Numbered from the stretch's first letter, positions 26,742 through 35,633 are shown. The stretch is 64,000 bases of DNA from CAYXAA01 sp964462985 (GCA_964462985.1 CAYXAA010000021.1:15316-79315); one strand, 5' to 3'. The notes: generated by a model not told the origin, from the letters alone. Made by a program: numbers and translations.

Positions 26742-28064
26742 GTGACAGCCACGGACCAGCCGAGCCAGCACGACGTCGTGATCCGCGTGCTCGACGGAAT
26801 GGGCGGGATCGCAGCCGACGATTGGGACCGGCTCGCCAATCCGGCCTGGCGGATCGGGCCGCGCGGGCGGATCGAACGCAAACTTGAATCAATCTGCAAG
26901 GATCCCGCAGCAACACATCAAGCAGCGGAATCGATCTCCGAAGTTGCGGACTCAAACTCTGAGCCTATCGATTTCAACCCATTCATATCCCACGCGTTTC
27001 TTTCCTCCCTCGAGGAAGCTGGATGCGCAACGGCACGGACCGGCTGGCGCCCTCGCCACCTGCTGATAGAGGGCCAGGCCGGTCGTCCGATCGCCGCCAT
27101 GCCCTGCTATCTGAAATCCCACTCCCAGGGCGAGTACGTCTTCGACTACGGCTGGGCCGACGCCTTCCACCGCGCCGGCGGCGAGTATTATCCAAAGCTG
27201 CAATCTTCTGTCCCGTTTACCCCGGCGACGGGACGGCGCTTCCTCACCGCTCCGGGCGTCGACCGCGAAACGGCGATCGCAGCCCTGTGCGGCGGGCTGA
27301 CCGAACTCAGCCGGCTCAGCGGCGCCTCTTCCGCGCATGTCACCTTCCTCACCGAGGCGGAGTGGCAGGCGGCGGGTGCGATCGGCTTCCTGCAGCGCCA
27401 GGACAAGCAGTTCCATTTCACCGACCAGGGCTTCGGCACGTTCGACGGTTTTCTCGAGGCCCTGGCATCGCGCAAGCGCAAGCAGATCCGCAAGGAGCGG
27501 CGCGAGGCGCTCGCCGACGGCATTTCCATCGAATGGGTCACCGGAAGTGACCTGACGGAGGCGCATTGGGACGCGTTTTTTGCGTTCTACATGGACACCG
27601 GCGGCCGCAAGTGGGGCCGCCCGTATCTCAACCGCCGCTTCTTCTCGCTGCTCGGCGAACGCCTCGCAGAGCGCGTCCTGCTGGTGATGGCCAGGCGGAG
27701 TGGCCGTTACATCGCCGGCGCCCTCAACCTCATCGGCTCCAACACGCTGTTCGGCCGCAACTGGGGCTGCATCGAGGACCACCCGATGCTGCATTTCGAG
27801 GTCTGCTACTATCAGGCGATCGACTTCGCCCTGGACCGGGGCCTGAAGCGGGTCGAGGCCGGCGCACAGGGCGCGCACAAGCTTGCCCGCGGCTACTTGC
27901 CCGCCACCACCTTTTCTGTCCACTGGATCGCCCATCCCGGCCTGCGTGACGCCGTCGCGCGCTACCTGCGCGACGAACGCCGCGCCGTGGCCTACGAGGG
28001 CGAGGCGCTGGCGGAGCATTCGCCTTTCCGCAAGATCTCCACAACCGGCGACAACCCGTTCTGA
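26742..28064 (+). CDS. FemAB-like/GNAT family acyltransferase (PF04339-type) with internal insertion
   Basis: A 440-residue protein of the FemAB-like GNAT family often annotated as peptidoglycan biosynthesis/recognition protein. Characteristic segments are NPFISHAFLSSLEEAGCA, PCYLKSHSQGEYVFDYGWADA, RKRKQIRKERREAL, FYMDTGGRKWGRPYLNRRFF and AQGAHKLARGYLP. Between the expected N-terminal WDRLAN (about residue 31) and NPFISHAF (about 80) there is an extra, hydrophilic, Ser/Glu-rich stretch of about 45 residues encoded by DNA of visibly lower G+C. The acceptor substrate of the family is not established. It is preceded by a 215-bp gap after the GDPD gene. Confidence 0.9.
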   Translation: MTATDQPSQHDVVIRVLDGMGGIAADDWDRLANPAWRIGPRGRIERKLESICKDPAATHQAAESISEVADSNSEPIDFNPFISHAFLSSLEEAGCATARTGWRPRHLLIEGQAGRPIAAMPCYLKSHSQGEYVFDYGWADAFHRAGGEYYPKLQSSVPFTPATGRRFLTAPGVDRETAIAALCGGLTELSRLSGASSAHVTFLTEAEWQAAGAIGFLQRQDKQFHFTDQGFGTFDGFLEALASRKRKQIRKERREALADGISIEWVTGSDLTEAHWDAFFAFYMDTGGRKWGRPYLNRRFFSLLGERLAERVLLVMARRSGRYIAGALNLIGSNTLFGRNWGCIEDHPMLHFEVCYYQAIDFALDRGLKRVEAGAQGAHKLARGYLPATTFSVHWIAHPGLRDAVARYLRDERRAVAYEGEALAEHSPFRKISTTGDNPF

Positions 28065-28269
28065 CCAATCGGCTTTTGCCACCGCTTGAATCAGATTGTG
28101 AGGCCCTCGCCAGGTTCCGGCGCTACCGCCCGTTGAGTCGGCGTCTGAAGCAGTTGAATCGATGTGTTGGCTGGTGCCGCCGGCCGGCCGTGGCGAAGGA
28201 GCCGCTTCCCCTTGCCCGACCCCGGTGAGGCCTTCTAGAACTGGACGACGCTGCAACGGAGGCCCTGCA

Positions 28270-28704
28270 ATGCCCTCACCCGTCTACGACGACCAGAACA
28301 TCTTCGCCAAGATCCTGCGCGGCGAATTGCCGTGCCACAAGGTCTACGAGGACGACAAAACGATCGCTTTCATGGACATCATGCCGCGCGGTGACGGCCA
28401 CACGCTGGTGCTGCCCAAGGCACCGTCGCGCAACATCCTCGACATTGAGCCGGAGGATCTCTTTGCCGCGATGGCGACGGCGCAAAAGGTCGCGCGCGCA
28501 GCGATGAAGGCCTTCAATGCCGACGGCGCCACCATCCAGCAGTTCTCCGAGCCGGCCGGCGGCCAGGTGGTGTTCCACACCCACATCCACGTCATTCCGC
28601 GCTTCGAGGGCGTCGCGCTGAAGCCGCACACCGGCGAGATGGCCGACCAGGCGGTCCTTGCCGATCATGCCGCAAGGCTCAGGGCCGCGCTCGAGGCCTC
28701 ATAG
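28270..28704 (+). CDS. HIT family protein (histidine-triad nucleotide hydrolase)
   Basis: A 144-residue HIT protein with the triad FHTHIHVIPRF near residue 100 and the N-terminal IFAKILRGELPCHKVYEDD. It is an Hint-like purine nucleoside phosphoramidase or related nucleotide hydrolase, active in the cytoplasm. The stop overlaps the convergent azlD gene by 6 nt. Three GANTC sites lie in its 205-bp upstream gap. Confidence 0.95.
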   Translation: MPSPVYDDQNIFAKILRGELPCHKVYEDDKTIAFMDIMPRGDGHTLVLPKAPSRNILDIEPEDLFAAMATAQKVARAAMKAFNADGATIQQFSEPAGGQVVFHTHIHVIPRFEGVALKPHTGEMADQAVLADHAARLRAALEAS

Positions 28705-29046
28705 GTTAAGCAGCAGCCCGGCGAGCAGCACCGCCTCCGTCGCGGCGATGCCCACCAGCACACGGCGGCCGGCGACGAAATAGATCGCAAAGCCGGTTGC
28801 CATCGCCGCCAGCCTGAGCCAGAGCGGCGCTTCGGCCAGCGCTCCGACCGGAAACAGCACCAGGCGGGCGATAACGCCCGCCACCAGCGCCGTGGCAACC
28901 GCCCTTACCCACAGCAGGATCTCGCTGTCGTCCCGGATCCGGCCGGCGGCGATGACGCCGAGCCATCGCCACAGGTCCGTTGCGATCCAGCCGGCGACGA
29001 GGATCATCACGTAAGGCCACCACCAGGCCTCCGCCGCCACGCTCAC
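28699..29046 (-). CDS. azlD: AzlD family branched-chain amino acid exporter subunit
   Basis: A 115-residue hydrophobic protein with four membrane segments, the size and profile of AzlD. Conserved features are YVMILVAGWIATDLWRWLGV, RAVATALVAGVIARLVLFP and the terminal ATEAVLLAG. It pairs with AzlC in efflux of branched-chain amino acids (BrnFE/AzlCD). The GTG start overlaps the azlC stop in GTGA, and the 3-prime end overlaps the convergent HIT gene. Confidence 0.87.
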   Translation of the reverse strand: MSVAAEAWWWPYVMILVAGWIATDLWRWLGVIAAGRIRDDSEILLWVRAVATALVAGVIARLVLFPVGALAEAPLWLRLAAMATGFAIYFVAGRRVLVGIAATEAVLLAGLLLNL

Positions 29047-29783
29047 GCGCCCCGCCTCGCGAGCCGGCCGGCCGCATAGGCCAGCGTGCCGCCGACAAGG
29101 CCCGACCACAGCAGGTCGAGACCCGGGGTGAGGACGAAGAACACCGGGCCGAGCGCAAGCCCCGCGATCATGGCGGCCTTGTCGGTCGCCTGCCGCGATG
29201 CACCCCACAGCGACAGCAGGAAATAGATCGGCGTCAGCAGGAACAGTGCGGCCGCCACCGGTATCGGCAGCCGCTCGACCATCAGATAGGCCGCGATCGT
29301 TACGGCGACATTCGCCAAGGACAGCGTTGCGGCGAAGCCGGCGAAGAACGGAATGCGGGCCGAGCGCGGCAGGTCGGGCAGCTTGGCCATCGCGAACACC
29401 CAGGCGGTGACCGCGACGAAGTGCGACAGCACGAACAGCTGCCAGCGCGGCGTATCCCGGTCGCGGACGACCGGCACCCACGCCACCGTCATCGGCAGCA
29501 GGCGGACGGCCGAAAGGCCTACCGCGAGAGCCGCCGCCGCAAGGCTGGAGCCTCCCGTCATGGCCCCGATCAGCACCACCATGCTCGGCAGAGCCCAGAT
29601 CGTCGCCGTCATCAGCGCCGCCTGCTCGATCGGCACCCCGCTCTCGCGCGCCAGGCTGGCGAAGCCGACGAAGGCGGCCATCAAGATCGCCGCTGGAGGG
29701 CTGACGATGTGGCGACAGCCTTTGAGGAACCAGCGAAGGGAGGATTGGGACCCGTCGGACAGGTCGGCGTCTTGAGGCGGCAT
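29043..29783 (-). CDS. azlC: AzlC family branched-chain amino acid exporter subunit
   Basis: A 246-residue membrane protein with seven or so helices. The N-terminal FVGFASLARESGVPIEQAALMTATIWALP and the AVRLLPMTVAWVPVVR block are diagnostic for AzlC/YgaZ. It forms the large subunit of the exporter with the overlapping azlD gene product. The pair could export excess leucine, isoleucine or valine; I see no Lrp-type regulator beside it. Confidence 0.9.
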   Translation of the reverse strand: MPPQDADLSDGSQSSLRWFLKGCRHIVSPPAAILMAAFVGFASLARESGVPIEQAALMTATIWALPSMVVLIGAMTGGSSLAAAALAVGLSAVRLLPMTVAWVPVVRDRDTPRWQLFVLSHFVAVTAWVFAMAKLPDLPRSARIPFFAGFAATLSLANVAVTIAAYLMVERLPIPVAAALFLLTPIYFLLSLWGASRQATDKAAMIAGLALGPVFFVLTPGLDLLWSGLVGGTLAYAAGRLARRGA

Positions 29784-29984
29784 GGCGACGGCTGTGTGGT
29801 AGGGAAAACAACTATGCCCAATTCGCTGACGGGTTCAACACGCGAGGCCGACAGACTTCCGCGCACCGATGCGCCGCCACCTCCCACCGAAAGCCTTTGA
29901 TTTCAGGGCAATAGAACCAGTATCGGCGATCATTCCGGGGTCGCGTGCCCAAACCGCAGACCAGCCATGTGTCCTGCACATGGA

Positions 29985-30017
29985 AACGGGACCGCAGCGA
30001 CTGGCCGCGGTCCCGTT
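29985..30017 (-). terminator. Hairpin downstream of clpA, probable terminator
   Basis: A perfect 11-bp inverted repeat (AACGGGACCGC and GCGGTCCCGTT) with an 11-nt loop begins 19 nt beyond the clpA stop codon. On the clpA strand it is followed by TTCC rather than a long T tract, so its efficiency is uncertain, but position and stability suit the end of the clpS-clpA transcript. Confidence 0.6.
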
Positions 30018-30035
30018 CAATTCGCGCCGCCGTGA

Positions 30036-32462
30036 TCAGTCCGCGAGCGGGACCTTGGGCACGATGCTCTTCTTGATCGGCGTCCCGAGCGCCTTTGACG
30101 TGACCGACGATGACTTCTTCGGTGCCGGCTTGCGCTTGCGCTTCGGCTTGGCGGATTTGGCCTTTTCCGGTGCCGGCCGGATCGGCTTGTCCTCTACGCT
30201 CTCCAGCAGCAGGCCTTGGCCGTCTTCCGACACGGAGACCTTCACGGTGCCGCCCTTCTTAAGCTTGCCGAACAGGACCTCGTCGGCCAGCGGCCGCTTG
30301 ATGTGATGCTGGATCACCCGGCCGAGAGGCCGTGCACCCATCCGGCTGTCGTAGCCCTTGTCGGCCAGCCACTTCACGGCACCGTCGGTGAGCTCGAAGG
30401 TGACGCCGCGGTCGGCCAGCTGGGCCTCGAGCTGCATCACGAACTTCTCGACAACCTTGTAGACCACCTCCATCGGCAGGTTGCCGAACGGGATGATCGC
30501 ATCGAGGCGGTTGCGGAATTCCGGGCTGAACAGCCTGTTGATCGCCTCGGTGTCATCGCCTTCGCGCTTGATGCGGTTGAAGCCGATCGGCTCCCGGGCC
30601 ATGTCGGCAGCACCCGCATTCGTCGTCATGATGAGAATGACGTTGCGGAAGTCGACCTGCTTGCCGTTGTGATCGGTCAGCTTGCCGTGATCCATCACCT
30701 GCAGCAGGATGTTGAACAGGTCTGGATGGGCCTTCTCGACCTCGTCGAGCAGGAGCACGCAGTGCGGATGCTGATCGACCCCATCGGTGAGCAGCCCGCC
30801 TTGGTCGAAGCCGACGTAGCCGGGAGGTGCGCCGATCAGCCGCGACACGGTGTGCCGCTCCATGTACTCCGACATGTCGAAGCGCAGCAGCTCGACGCCG
30901 AGCGAGGAGGCGAGCTGGCGCGCCACCTCGGTCTTGCCGACACCGGTCGGTCCGGAGAACAGGTAGCTGCCGATCGGCTTGTCCGGCTCTCGCAGCCCGG
31001 CACGGGCGAGCTTGATCGAGGACGCCAGGGCCTCGATCGCCGCGTCCTGACCGTAGACCACCCGCTTCAGCGCCTCGTCGAGGCTGGACAGCACCTCGGC
31101 GTCGTCCTTCGACACGGACTTCGGCGGGATGCGGGCCATCGAGGCGATGGTGGTCTCAATCTCCTTGACGCCGATCGTCTTGCGGCGCCGGGCTTCCGGC
31201 ACCAGCATCTGCGACGCGCCGGTCTCGTCGATCACGTCGATCGCCTTGTCGGGCAGCTTGCGGTCGTTGATGTAGCGCGCTGACAACTCGACGGCCGTCT
31301 TGATCGCGTCGTTGGTGTAGCGGACTTTGTGGAAATCCTCGAAATAAGGCTTCAGGCCCTTCAGGATCTCGATCGCATCGGCGATCGACGGCTCGTTGAC
31401 GTCGATCTTCTGGAAGCGGCGCACCAGAGCCCGGTCCTTTTCAAAGAATTGGCGGTACTCCTTGTAGGTGGTCGAGCCGATGCAGCGGATCGTGCCCGAG
31501 GCAAGCGCCGGCTTCAGCAGGTTGGACGCATCCATTGCGCCGCCGGAGGTCGCTCCGGCACCGATGACGGTGTGGATCTCGTCGATGAACATGATCGCGC
31601 CGGGGTAGCCCTCGATCTCCTTAACGACCTGCTTCAGGCGCTCCTCGAAGTCGCCGCGATAGCGCGTGCCGGCCAGCAGCGCTCCCATATCGAGGGCAAA
31701 GATCGTCGCGCCCTTGAGCACGTCCGGCACGTCGCCGGCGACGATCCGCCGGGCCAGACCTTCGGCGATGGCGGTCTTGCCGACACCGGGATCGCCGACG
31801 AACAACGGGTTGTTCTTCGCCCTGCGGCACAGGATCTGGATGGTTCGGGCAATCTCCGGGTCGCGGCCGATCAGCGGGTCGATCTTCCCGGACGCGGCCT
31901 TTTCGTTGAGATTGACGCAATAGGCCTCGAGCGCGTCCGTCTTTTTCTTCGCCTTCTCGTCGGTTTCCACGGTGGCCGCCTCTTCATCGACGCCGCGAAC
32001 GGGTTTGGATTCCGACACGCCGGCACGCTTCGCGATACCGTGTGAGATGTAGTTGACCGCATCGTAGCGGGTCATGTCCTGCTCTTGCAGGAAATAGGCC
32101 GCGTGGCTTTCGCGTTCCGCGAAGATTGCCACCAGCACGTTGGCCCCGGTCACTTCTTCGCGACCGGAAGACTGGACGTGGATGACCGCGCGCTGAATGA
32201 CGCGCTGGAACCCGGCCGTCGGCTTGGAGTCCTCCTCGCCGTCGGTCACGAGATTGTCGAGCTCGGTGTCGATGTAGTCGACGAGATTGCGCCGAAGCAG
32301 GTCGAGATCGACATTGCAGGCCCGCATCACCGCCGCCGCATCCTGATCATCGATCAGCGCCAGCAGCAAGTGTTCGAGCGTAGCATACTCCTGCTGGCGT
32401 TCGTTGGCATAGGCCAACGCCTGGTGCAGGGCTTTCTCGAGGCTTCGAGAGAATGACGGCAC
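30036..32462 (-). CDS. clpA: ClpA, ATP-dependent Clp protease ATP-binding subunit
   Basis: An 808-residue class I Clp/HSP100 unfoldase. The N-domain (1-150) begins PSFSRSLEKALHQALAYANER. AAA1 has Walker A GDPGVGKTA and MFIDEIHTVIGAG; AAA2 has GPTGVGKTE and LLLDEVEKAHPD. A basic Lys/Pro-rich tail follows. It unfolds substrates for ClpP. The GTG at 32462 is chosen because homologues start at PSFS-like sequence and it has a GAGGTT-type site upstream; the open frame reaches 32495. It lies 11 nt after clpS, the adaptor that redirects ClpA to N-degron substrates. Confidence 0.97.
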   Translation of the reverse strand: MPSFSRSLEKALHQALAYANERQQEYATLEHLLLALIDDQDAAAVMRACNVDLDLLRRNLVDYIDTELDNLVTDGEEDSKPTAGFQRVIQRAVIHVQSSGREEVTGANVLVAIFAERESHAAYFLQEQDMTRYDAVNYISHGIAKRAGVSESKPVRGVDEEAATVETDEKAKKKTDALEAYCVNLNEKAASGKIDPLIGRDPEIARTIQILCRRAKNNPLFVGDPGVGKTAIAEGLARRIVAGDVPDVLKGATIFALDMGALLAGTRYRGDFEERLKQVVKEIEGYPGAIMFIDEIHTVIGAGATSGGAMDASNLLKPALASGTIRCIGSTTYKEYRQFFEKDRALVRRFQKIDVNEPSIADAIEILKGLKPYFEDFHKVRYTNDAIKTAVELSARYINDRKLPDKAIDVIDETGASQMLVPEARRRKTIGVKEIETTIASMARIPPKSVSKDDAEVLSSLDEALKRVVYGQDAAIEALASSIKLARAGLREPDKPIGSYLFSGPTGVGKTEVARQLASSLGVELLRFDMSEYMERHTVSRLIGAPPGYVGFDQGGLLTDGVDQHPHCVLLLDEVEKAHPDLFNILLQVMDHGKLTDHNGKQVDFRNVILIMTTNAGAADMAREPIGFNRIKREGDDTEAINRLFSPEFRNRLDAIIPFGNLPMEVVYKVVEKFVMQLEAQLADRGVTFELTDGAVKWLADKGYDSRMGARPLGRVIQHHIKRPLADEVLFGKLKKGGTVKVSVSEDGQGLLLESVEDKPIRPAPEKAKSAKPKRKRKPAPKKSSSVTSKALGTPIKKSIVPKVPLAD

Positions 32463-32473
32463 GTGCGAACCTC

Positions 32474-32803
32474 TTACTTCTTTTCCATGACGCATTGCAG
32501 GGGATGCTGGTGCTTTCTTGCAAAATCCATCACCTGCGTCACCTTGGTCTCCGCGACTTCATAAGTATAGATGCCGCATTCACCCACGCCGTGATGGTGA
32601 ACGTGCAGCATGATCCTAGTCGCTTCGTCGCGGTTTTTCTGGAAGAACCTTTCTACGACGTGGATGACGAACTCCATCGGCGTGTAGTCGTCGTTGAGCA
32701 GGAGAACACGATAGAGGTTCGGTCGCTTCGTAACCGTCCTCGTCTTCGTGACGACAATCGTCCCGCTGTCGTCCCTATCATCCCGGTGCGTTCCGTTTGT
32801 CAT
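32474..32803 (-). CDS. clpS: ClpS, ATP-dependent Clp protease adaptor
   Basis: A 109-residue protein with the ClpS core: YRVLLLNDDYTPMEFVIHVV, the HVHHHGVGECGIYTYEVAETK block and the C-terminal HPLQCVMEK. The N-terminal ~30 residues are a hydrophilic, Asp/Thr-rich extension of the kind that is threaded into ClpA. It recognises N-terminal destabilising residues. The ATG at 32803 gives the typical length; upstream in-frame sequence is unlike the family. Confidence 0.95.
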   Translation of the reverse strand: MTNGTHRDDRDDSGTIVVTKTRTVTKRPNLYRVLLLNDDYTPMEFVIHVVERFFQKNRDEATRIMLHVHHHGVGECGIYTYEVAETKVTQVMDFARKHQHPLQCVMEKK

Positions 32804-33230
32804 CGCTGCCTTGCTCGCACTGACCCAAAAACAGGCACCAAGACGGCCTCGCCCTCCAACTGTACCAACACCGCCTCGGCTGCGGAAGGGAGCATTGTCG
32901 ACCCTGCTTGCGCGAGGCGACCATCGGCGGACGTCGCGCGGCCTGTATGTCGGGACGTCCCCATCGTATGTAAGGCGGCCGGTTCGAACCTCAATCCTGT
33001 CGGTTCGACAGAGTCGGTGCAACAGGCAATTCGTGATCGCCGCAAGGGCGCTCCCCCGCGTTGCCACCAGCCGGCGCCGCAGGCGCAAACCGTCCTCGAA
33101 GCCGATGGACCGATAAAGAATTGGAAACTGCCGGCAGACCGTTGCGGTCCGGCGGCTCATGCTCGGCTGTGCTGGGCCAGGGCGCCTGCAACAGGAATAT
33201 GGTGCTGGAAAAGGGGATCGACAAATGAAA
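32804..33230. other. Non-coding interval upstream of clpS
   Basis: About 430 bp with no convincing gene between clpS and the phasin terminators. It must contain the clpS promoter, but no pair of elements stands out clearly. Open frames here have no homology I recognise. Confidence 0.45.
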
Positions 33231-33255
33231 ATGGCCCGGCAAGATGCCGAGCCAT
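33231..33255 (-). terminator. Second (distal) terminator hairpin after the phasin gene
   Basis: ATGGCTCGGCA-TCT-TGCCGGGCCAT forms an 11-bp stem with one mismatched pair (T opposite G), followed on the minus strand by TTTCATTTG. It lies 15 nt beyond the proximal hairpin, so the phasin transcript has tandem terminators. Confidence 0.65.
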
Positions 33256-33265
33256 CCTCGCAAAA

Positions 33266-33296
33266 CAAAAAGCGCTCGGCCGATGGCCGAACAGCG
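33266..33296 (-). terminator. Proximal intrinsic terminator of the phasin gene
   Basis: Immediately after the phasin stop the minus strand reads a TCGGCC-ATC-GGCCGA stem, extended by outer CGCT/AGCG pairs, then five T residues (33266-33270 as A on the plus strand). This is a good rho-independent terminator. Confidence 0.8.
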
Positions 33297-33629
33297 TTAC
33301 TTCGTCGTCTTGGCGACCATGCCCTCGTAGGGCTTGAAGGTGTCGCGGGCCAGTTCGGAGTACATCTCGCCGATCTTGGTCATCTCGCCGACGAAGCTCT
33401 CATAGGAGGACTTCAGGTAATCCGACTGCGCCTCGAACGCCTTGTCGAGCGACTTTGCGGCGACCACCCGCTCCATCGCGGCGGAGCCGTCCTCGAACGT
33501 CTTCTTCTGGTAGTCGGCGACCTCGGCCACGATCGCCTGCAGGCCCTTCGTCATGGCGCCGAAGCTCTGCATCATGACGTCCATGTTTTCTTTGCCGAGC
33601 TTCTGAATGTTGTCGAAGTTGTTGAGCAT
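33297..33629 (-). CDS. Phasin family protein
   Basis: A 110-residue, almost fully helical protein of the phasin_2-like family: MLNNFDNIQKLGKENMD, a heptad-rich middle with QAIVAEVADYQKKTFEDG, and FVGEMTKIGEMYSELARDTFKP. Phasins coat polyhydroxyalkanoate granules, although members of this small family may also occur outside storage metabolism. I choose the third in-frame ATG (33629), which has GAGG nine nt upstream; starts at 33638 and 33659 lack a spaced ribosome-binding site. It has its own promoter and tandem terminators, so it is monocistronic. Confidence 0.88.
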   Translation of the reverse strand: MLNNFDNIQKLGKENMDVMMQSFGAMTKGLQAIVAEVADYQKKTFEDGSAAMERVVAAKSLDKAFEAQSDYLKSSYESFVGEMTKIGEMYSELARDTFKPYEGMVAKTTK

Positions 33630-33719
33630 TGTCCCCATCCTCAGTCGCGGTGGACCCAAGACCGGCCACCTCGCCGCAGCCCGTGTCCACGAGGCATAAA
33701 GCCGTCTTCCCTGAGATCG

Positions 33720-33748
33720 CTTTTATGCACCGCACAAGAAAAAGTCAA
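33720..33748 (-). promoter_or_regulatory. Sigma-70-type promoter of the phasin gene
   Basis: On the minus strand TTGACT (33743-33748) and TAAAAG (33720-33725) are spaced by 17 nt, close to consensus. The predicted start lies about 83 nt before the phasin start codon. Confidence 0.65.
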
Positions 33749-33756
33749 ATGCTATA

Positions 33757-33767
33757 TTGCATCGCAA
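33757..33767. promoter_or_regulatory. TTGC-N3-GCAA inverted repeat upstream of the phasin promoter
   Basis: A small perfect palindrome TTGCATCGCAA begins 8 nt upstream of the phasin -35 box. PhaR regulators of polyester storage bind TGC/GCA-type sites in related bacteria, so it is a candidate PhaR operator. This is inference from position and pattern alone. Confidence 0.3.
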
Positions 33768-34082
33768 CATGATCCCGAGCCTCGATCCGTCCCGTCAATC
33801 CCCGCAAAATCAAGGGCCGGACCAGCAGCCCGATCGCTCGCCTTTACACATTCGTAACCGCGTTTCGATCATGCTTGCGCCAATGCGAACCGGCGTCCAA
33901 CCCCGGGGCGTGCGATGCGGGAGCGACTGTCGATCCAACGCTGGCCGCATCGTCGGGAACACAGGTCCCCGTGCCCTGAGGGGCGCCGGTGGATGGCCAT
34001 GAAACCAGATTTGTTCGGCTTTCCGCCCGGGTTCTCCCTCCCGCGGCACGAGTCGAGCGACGACCCGGAACGGGGTGAAATC

Positions 34083-35633
34083 GTGCTGGACAAACGTGTA
34101 ACGCGCGTAAGGTCGGCCTTTGGAGCCGCATTGCGAACCTTTGCCACGCTGATCGTGCTTTACGGTGCGGCGCAGACCGTTGCGACGGGCGAGGCTCAGG
34201 CCAATTCGAAATATTCGGGCATCGTCGTCGATGCCAAGACCGGCAAGACGCTCTACGCCTACAAGGCCGATACCAAGCGCTATCCGGCCTCGACCACCAA
34301 GATCATGACGCTCTACATCCTGTTCGAGGAACTCGAGGCCGGGCGCCTCAGCCTGAACAGCAATCTCAAGGTGTCGGCTGCTGCTGCCGCCGAGCCGCCG
34401 TCAAAGCTTGGCCTCAAACCCGGATCGACGATTAAGGTGCGGGACGCCATCCTTGCGCTGGTGACGAAGTCGGCCAACGACGTGGCGACGGTGGTTGCCG
34501 AGAACATCTCCGGGTCCGAACGCAACTTCGCCCGGCGGATGACGGACACGGCGCGGCGCATCGGCATGAAGAGCACCACCTTCCGCAATGCCCATGGTCT
34601 GCCCGACGCCGCCCAGGTCACGACGGCGCGCGACATGGCTCTGCTTGGTCGCGCGATCCAGGACCGCTTTCCAAAGTACTACAAGTATTTCTCGACCCGG
34701 TCTTACACCTTCCGCGGCCAGCGCTACGGCAACCACAACCGTCTGCTCGGCCGCGTCGAGGGCGTGGACGGCATCAAGACCGGCTATATCCGTGCATCGG
34801 GCTTCAACCTGGTGACCTCGGTCAAGCGCGACGGCCGCTCCATCGTCGCCGTCGTCTTCGGCGGCACCACCGGTAGCTCACGTGACGCGCAGATGAGAAA
34901 ATTGATCGCGGAGTATCTGCCCAAGGCCTCGCGTGGCCGCCGCACGGCGCCGCTGCTCGTTGCCGCCCCGGCGGAGGTGCCGGTGCCAGTGCCTGCCCCG
35001 TCGATCGATGTCGCTTCGGCCACCCGGTACGCCTTCGATGCTGCCGAGCTGGTCGCGCCGCCGGTCCCGGGCGCCAAGCCGGGGGCCGACCCCGTGATCG
35101 TGACCGGATCCATCCCCGTGCCGCCGGCTCCTGTACCGCATACACGGGAAACCCCTGTGGAGCGGGTGGCCGAGGTGCACCAGGTCGCGGAAGCGGCGCC
35201 GCGAGCCGGCGACGACACCAGGATCGTGCGCACCCAGACCATCACTGCCGCGACGCTCCAGGCCTGGGTCGACACCAAGGTGCAGCAGACGCCTGCCGCC
35301 CCCATGCCGGTGGCCACACCCGCTCCATCCACGGAGCGGTCCTCGACCACCACCACGGTCGCCACCAACAACACCCCGGATCCGACACCGGGCTGGCATG
35401 TCCAGATCGCCGCCGCAGAAACCGAGGACAAGGCCGTCGCCATGCTGAAGCGGGCTCAGACCTCGGTGGGCGGCGCACTGCGCGGCTACGACCCCTACAC
35501 CGAGCCGGTTGTGAGCGGCGGCGCGACGCTCTACCGTGCCCGGTTCGTCGGCTTCACCTCCAAGACGGCCGCACTCAATGCCTGCCAGACCCTGAAGAAG
35601 GCCAAGTTCGACTGCTTTGCAATTTACCAGTAG
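34083..35633 (+). CDS. D-alanyl-D-alanine carboxypeptidase (PBP5/6 family) with C-terminal SPOR domain
   Basis: A 516-residue protein: signal peptide (about 1-40, cleavage near GEAQA-NS), peptidase S11 catalytic domain with S70-T-T-K73, S130-A-N132 and K232-T-G, then a Pro/Val-rich linker (about 310-435) and a SPOR domain (PGWHVQIAAAETEDKA... to the C-terminus). It trims terminal D-Ala from peptidoglycan pentapeptides, and SPOR should target it to denuded glycan at the septum. The frame is open to 33915 with an ATG at 33993; I prefer the GTG at 34083 because it places the signal peptide at the N-terminus and has GGGGTG upstream. Confidence 0.92.
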   Translation: MLDKRVTRVRSAFGAALRTFATLIVLYGAAQTVATGEAQANSKYSGIVVDAKTGKTLYAYKADTKRYPASTTKIMTLYILFEELEAGRLSLNSNLKVSAAAAAEPPSKLGLKPGSTIKVRDAILALVTKSANDVATVVAENISGSERNFARRMTDTARRIGMKSTTFRNAHGLPDAAQVTTARDMALLGRAIQDRFPKYYKYFSTRSYTFRGQRYGNHNRLLGRVEGVDGIKTGYIRASGFNLVTSVKRDGRSIVAVVFGGTTGSSRDAQMRKLIAEYLPKASRGRRTAPLLVAAPAEVPVPVPAPSIDVASATRYAFDAAELVAPPVPGAKPGADPVIVTGSIPVPPAPVPHTRETPVERVAEVHQVAEAAPRAGDDTRIVRTQTITAATLQAWVDTKVQQTPAAPMPVATPAPSTERSSTTTTVATNNTPDPTPGWHVQIAAAETEDKAVAMLKRAQTSVGGALRGYDPYTEPVVSGGATLYRARFVGFTSKTAALNACQTLKKAKFDCFAIYQ

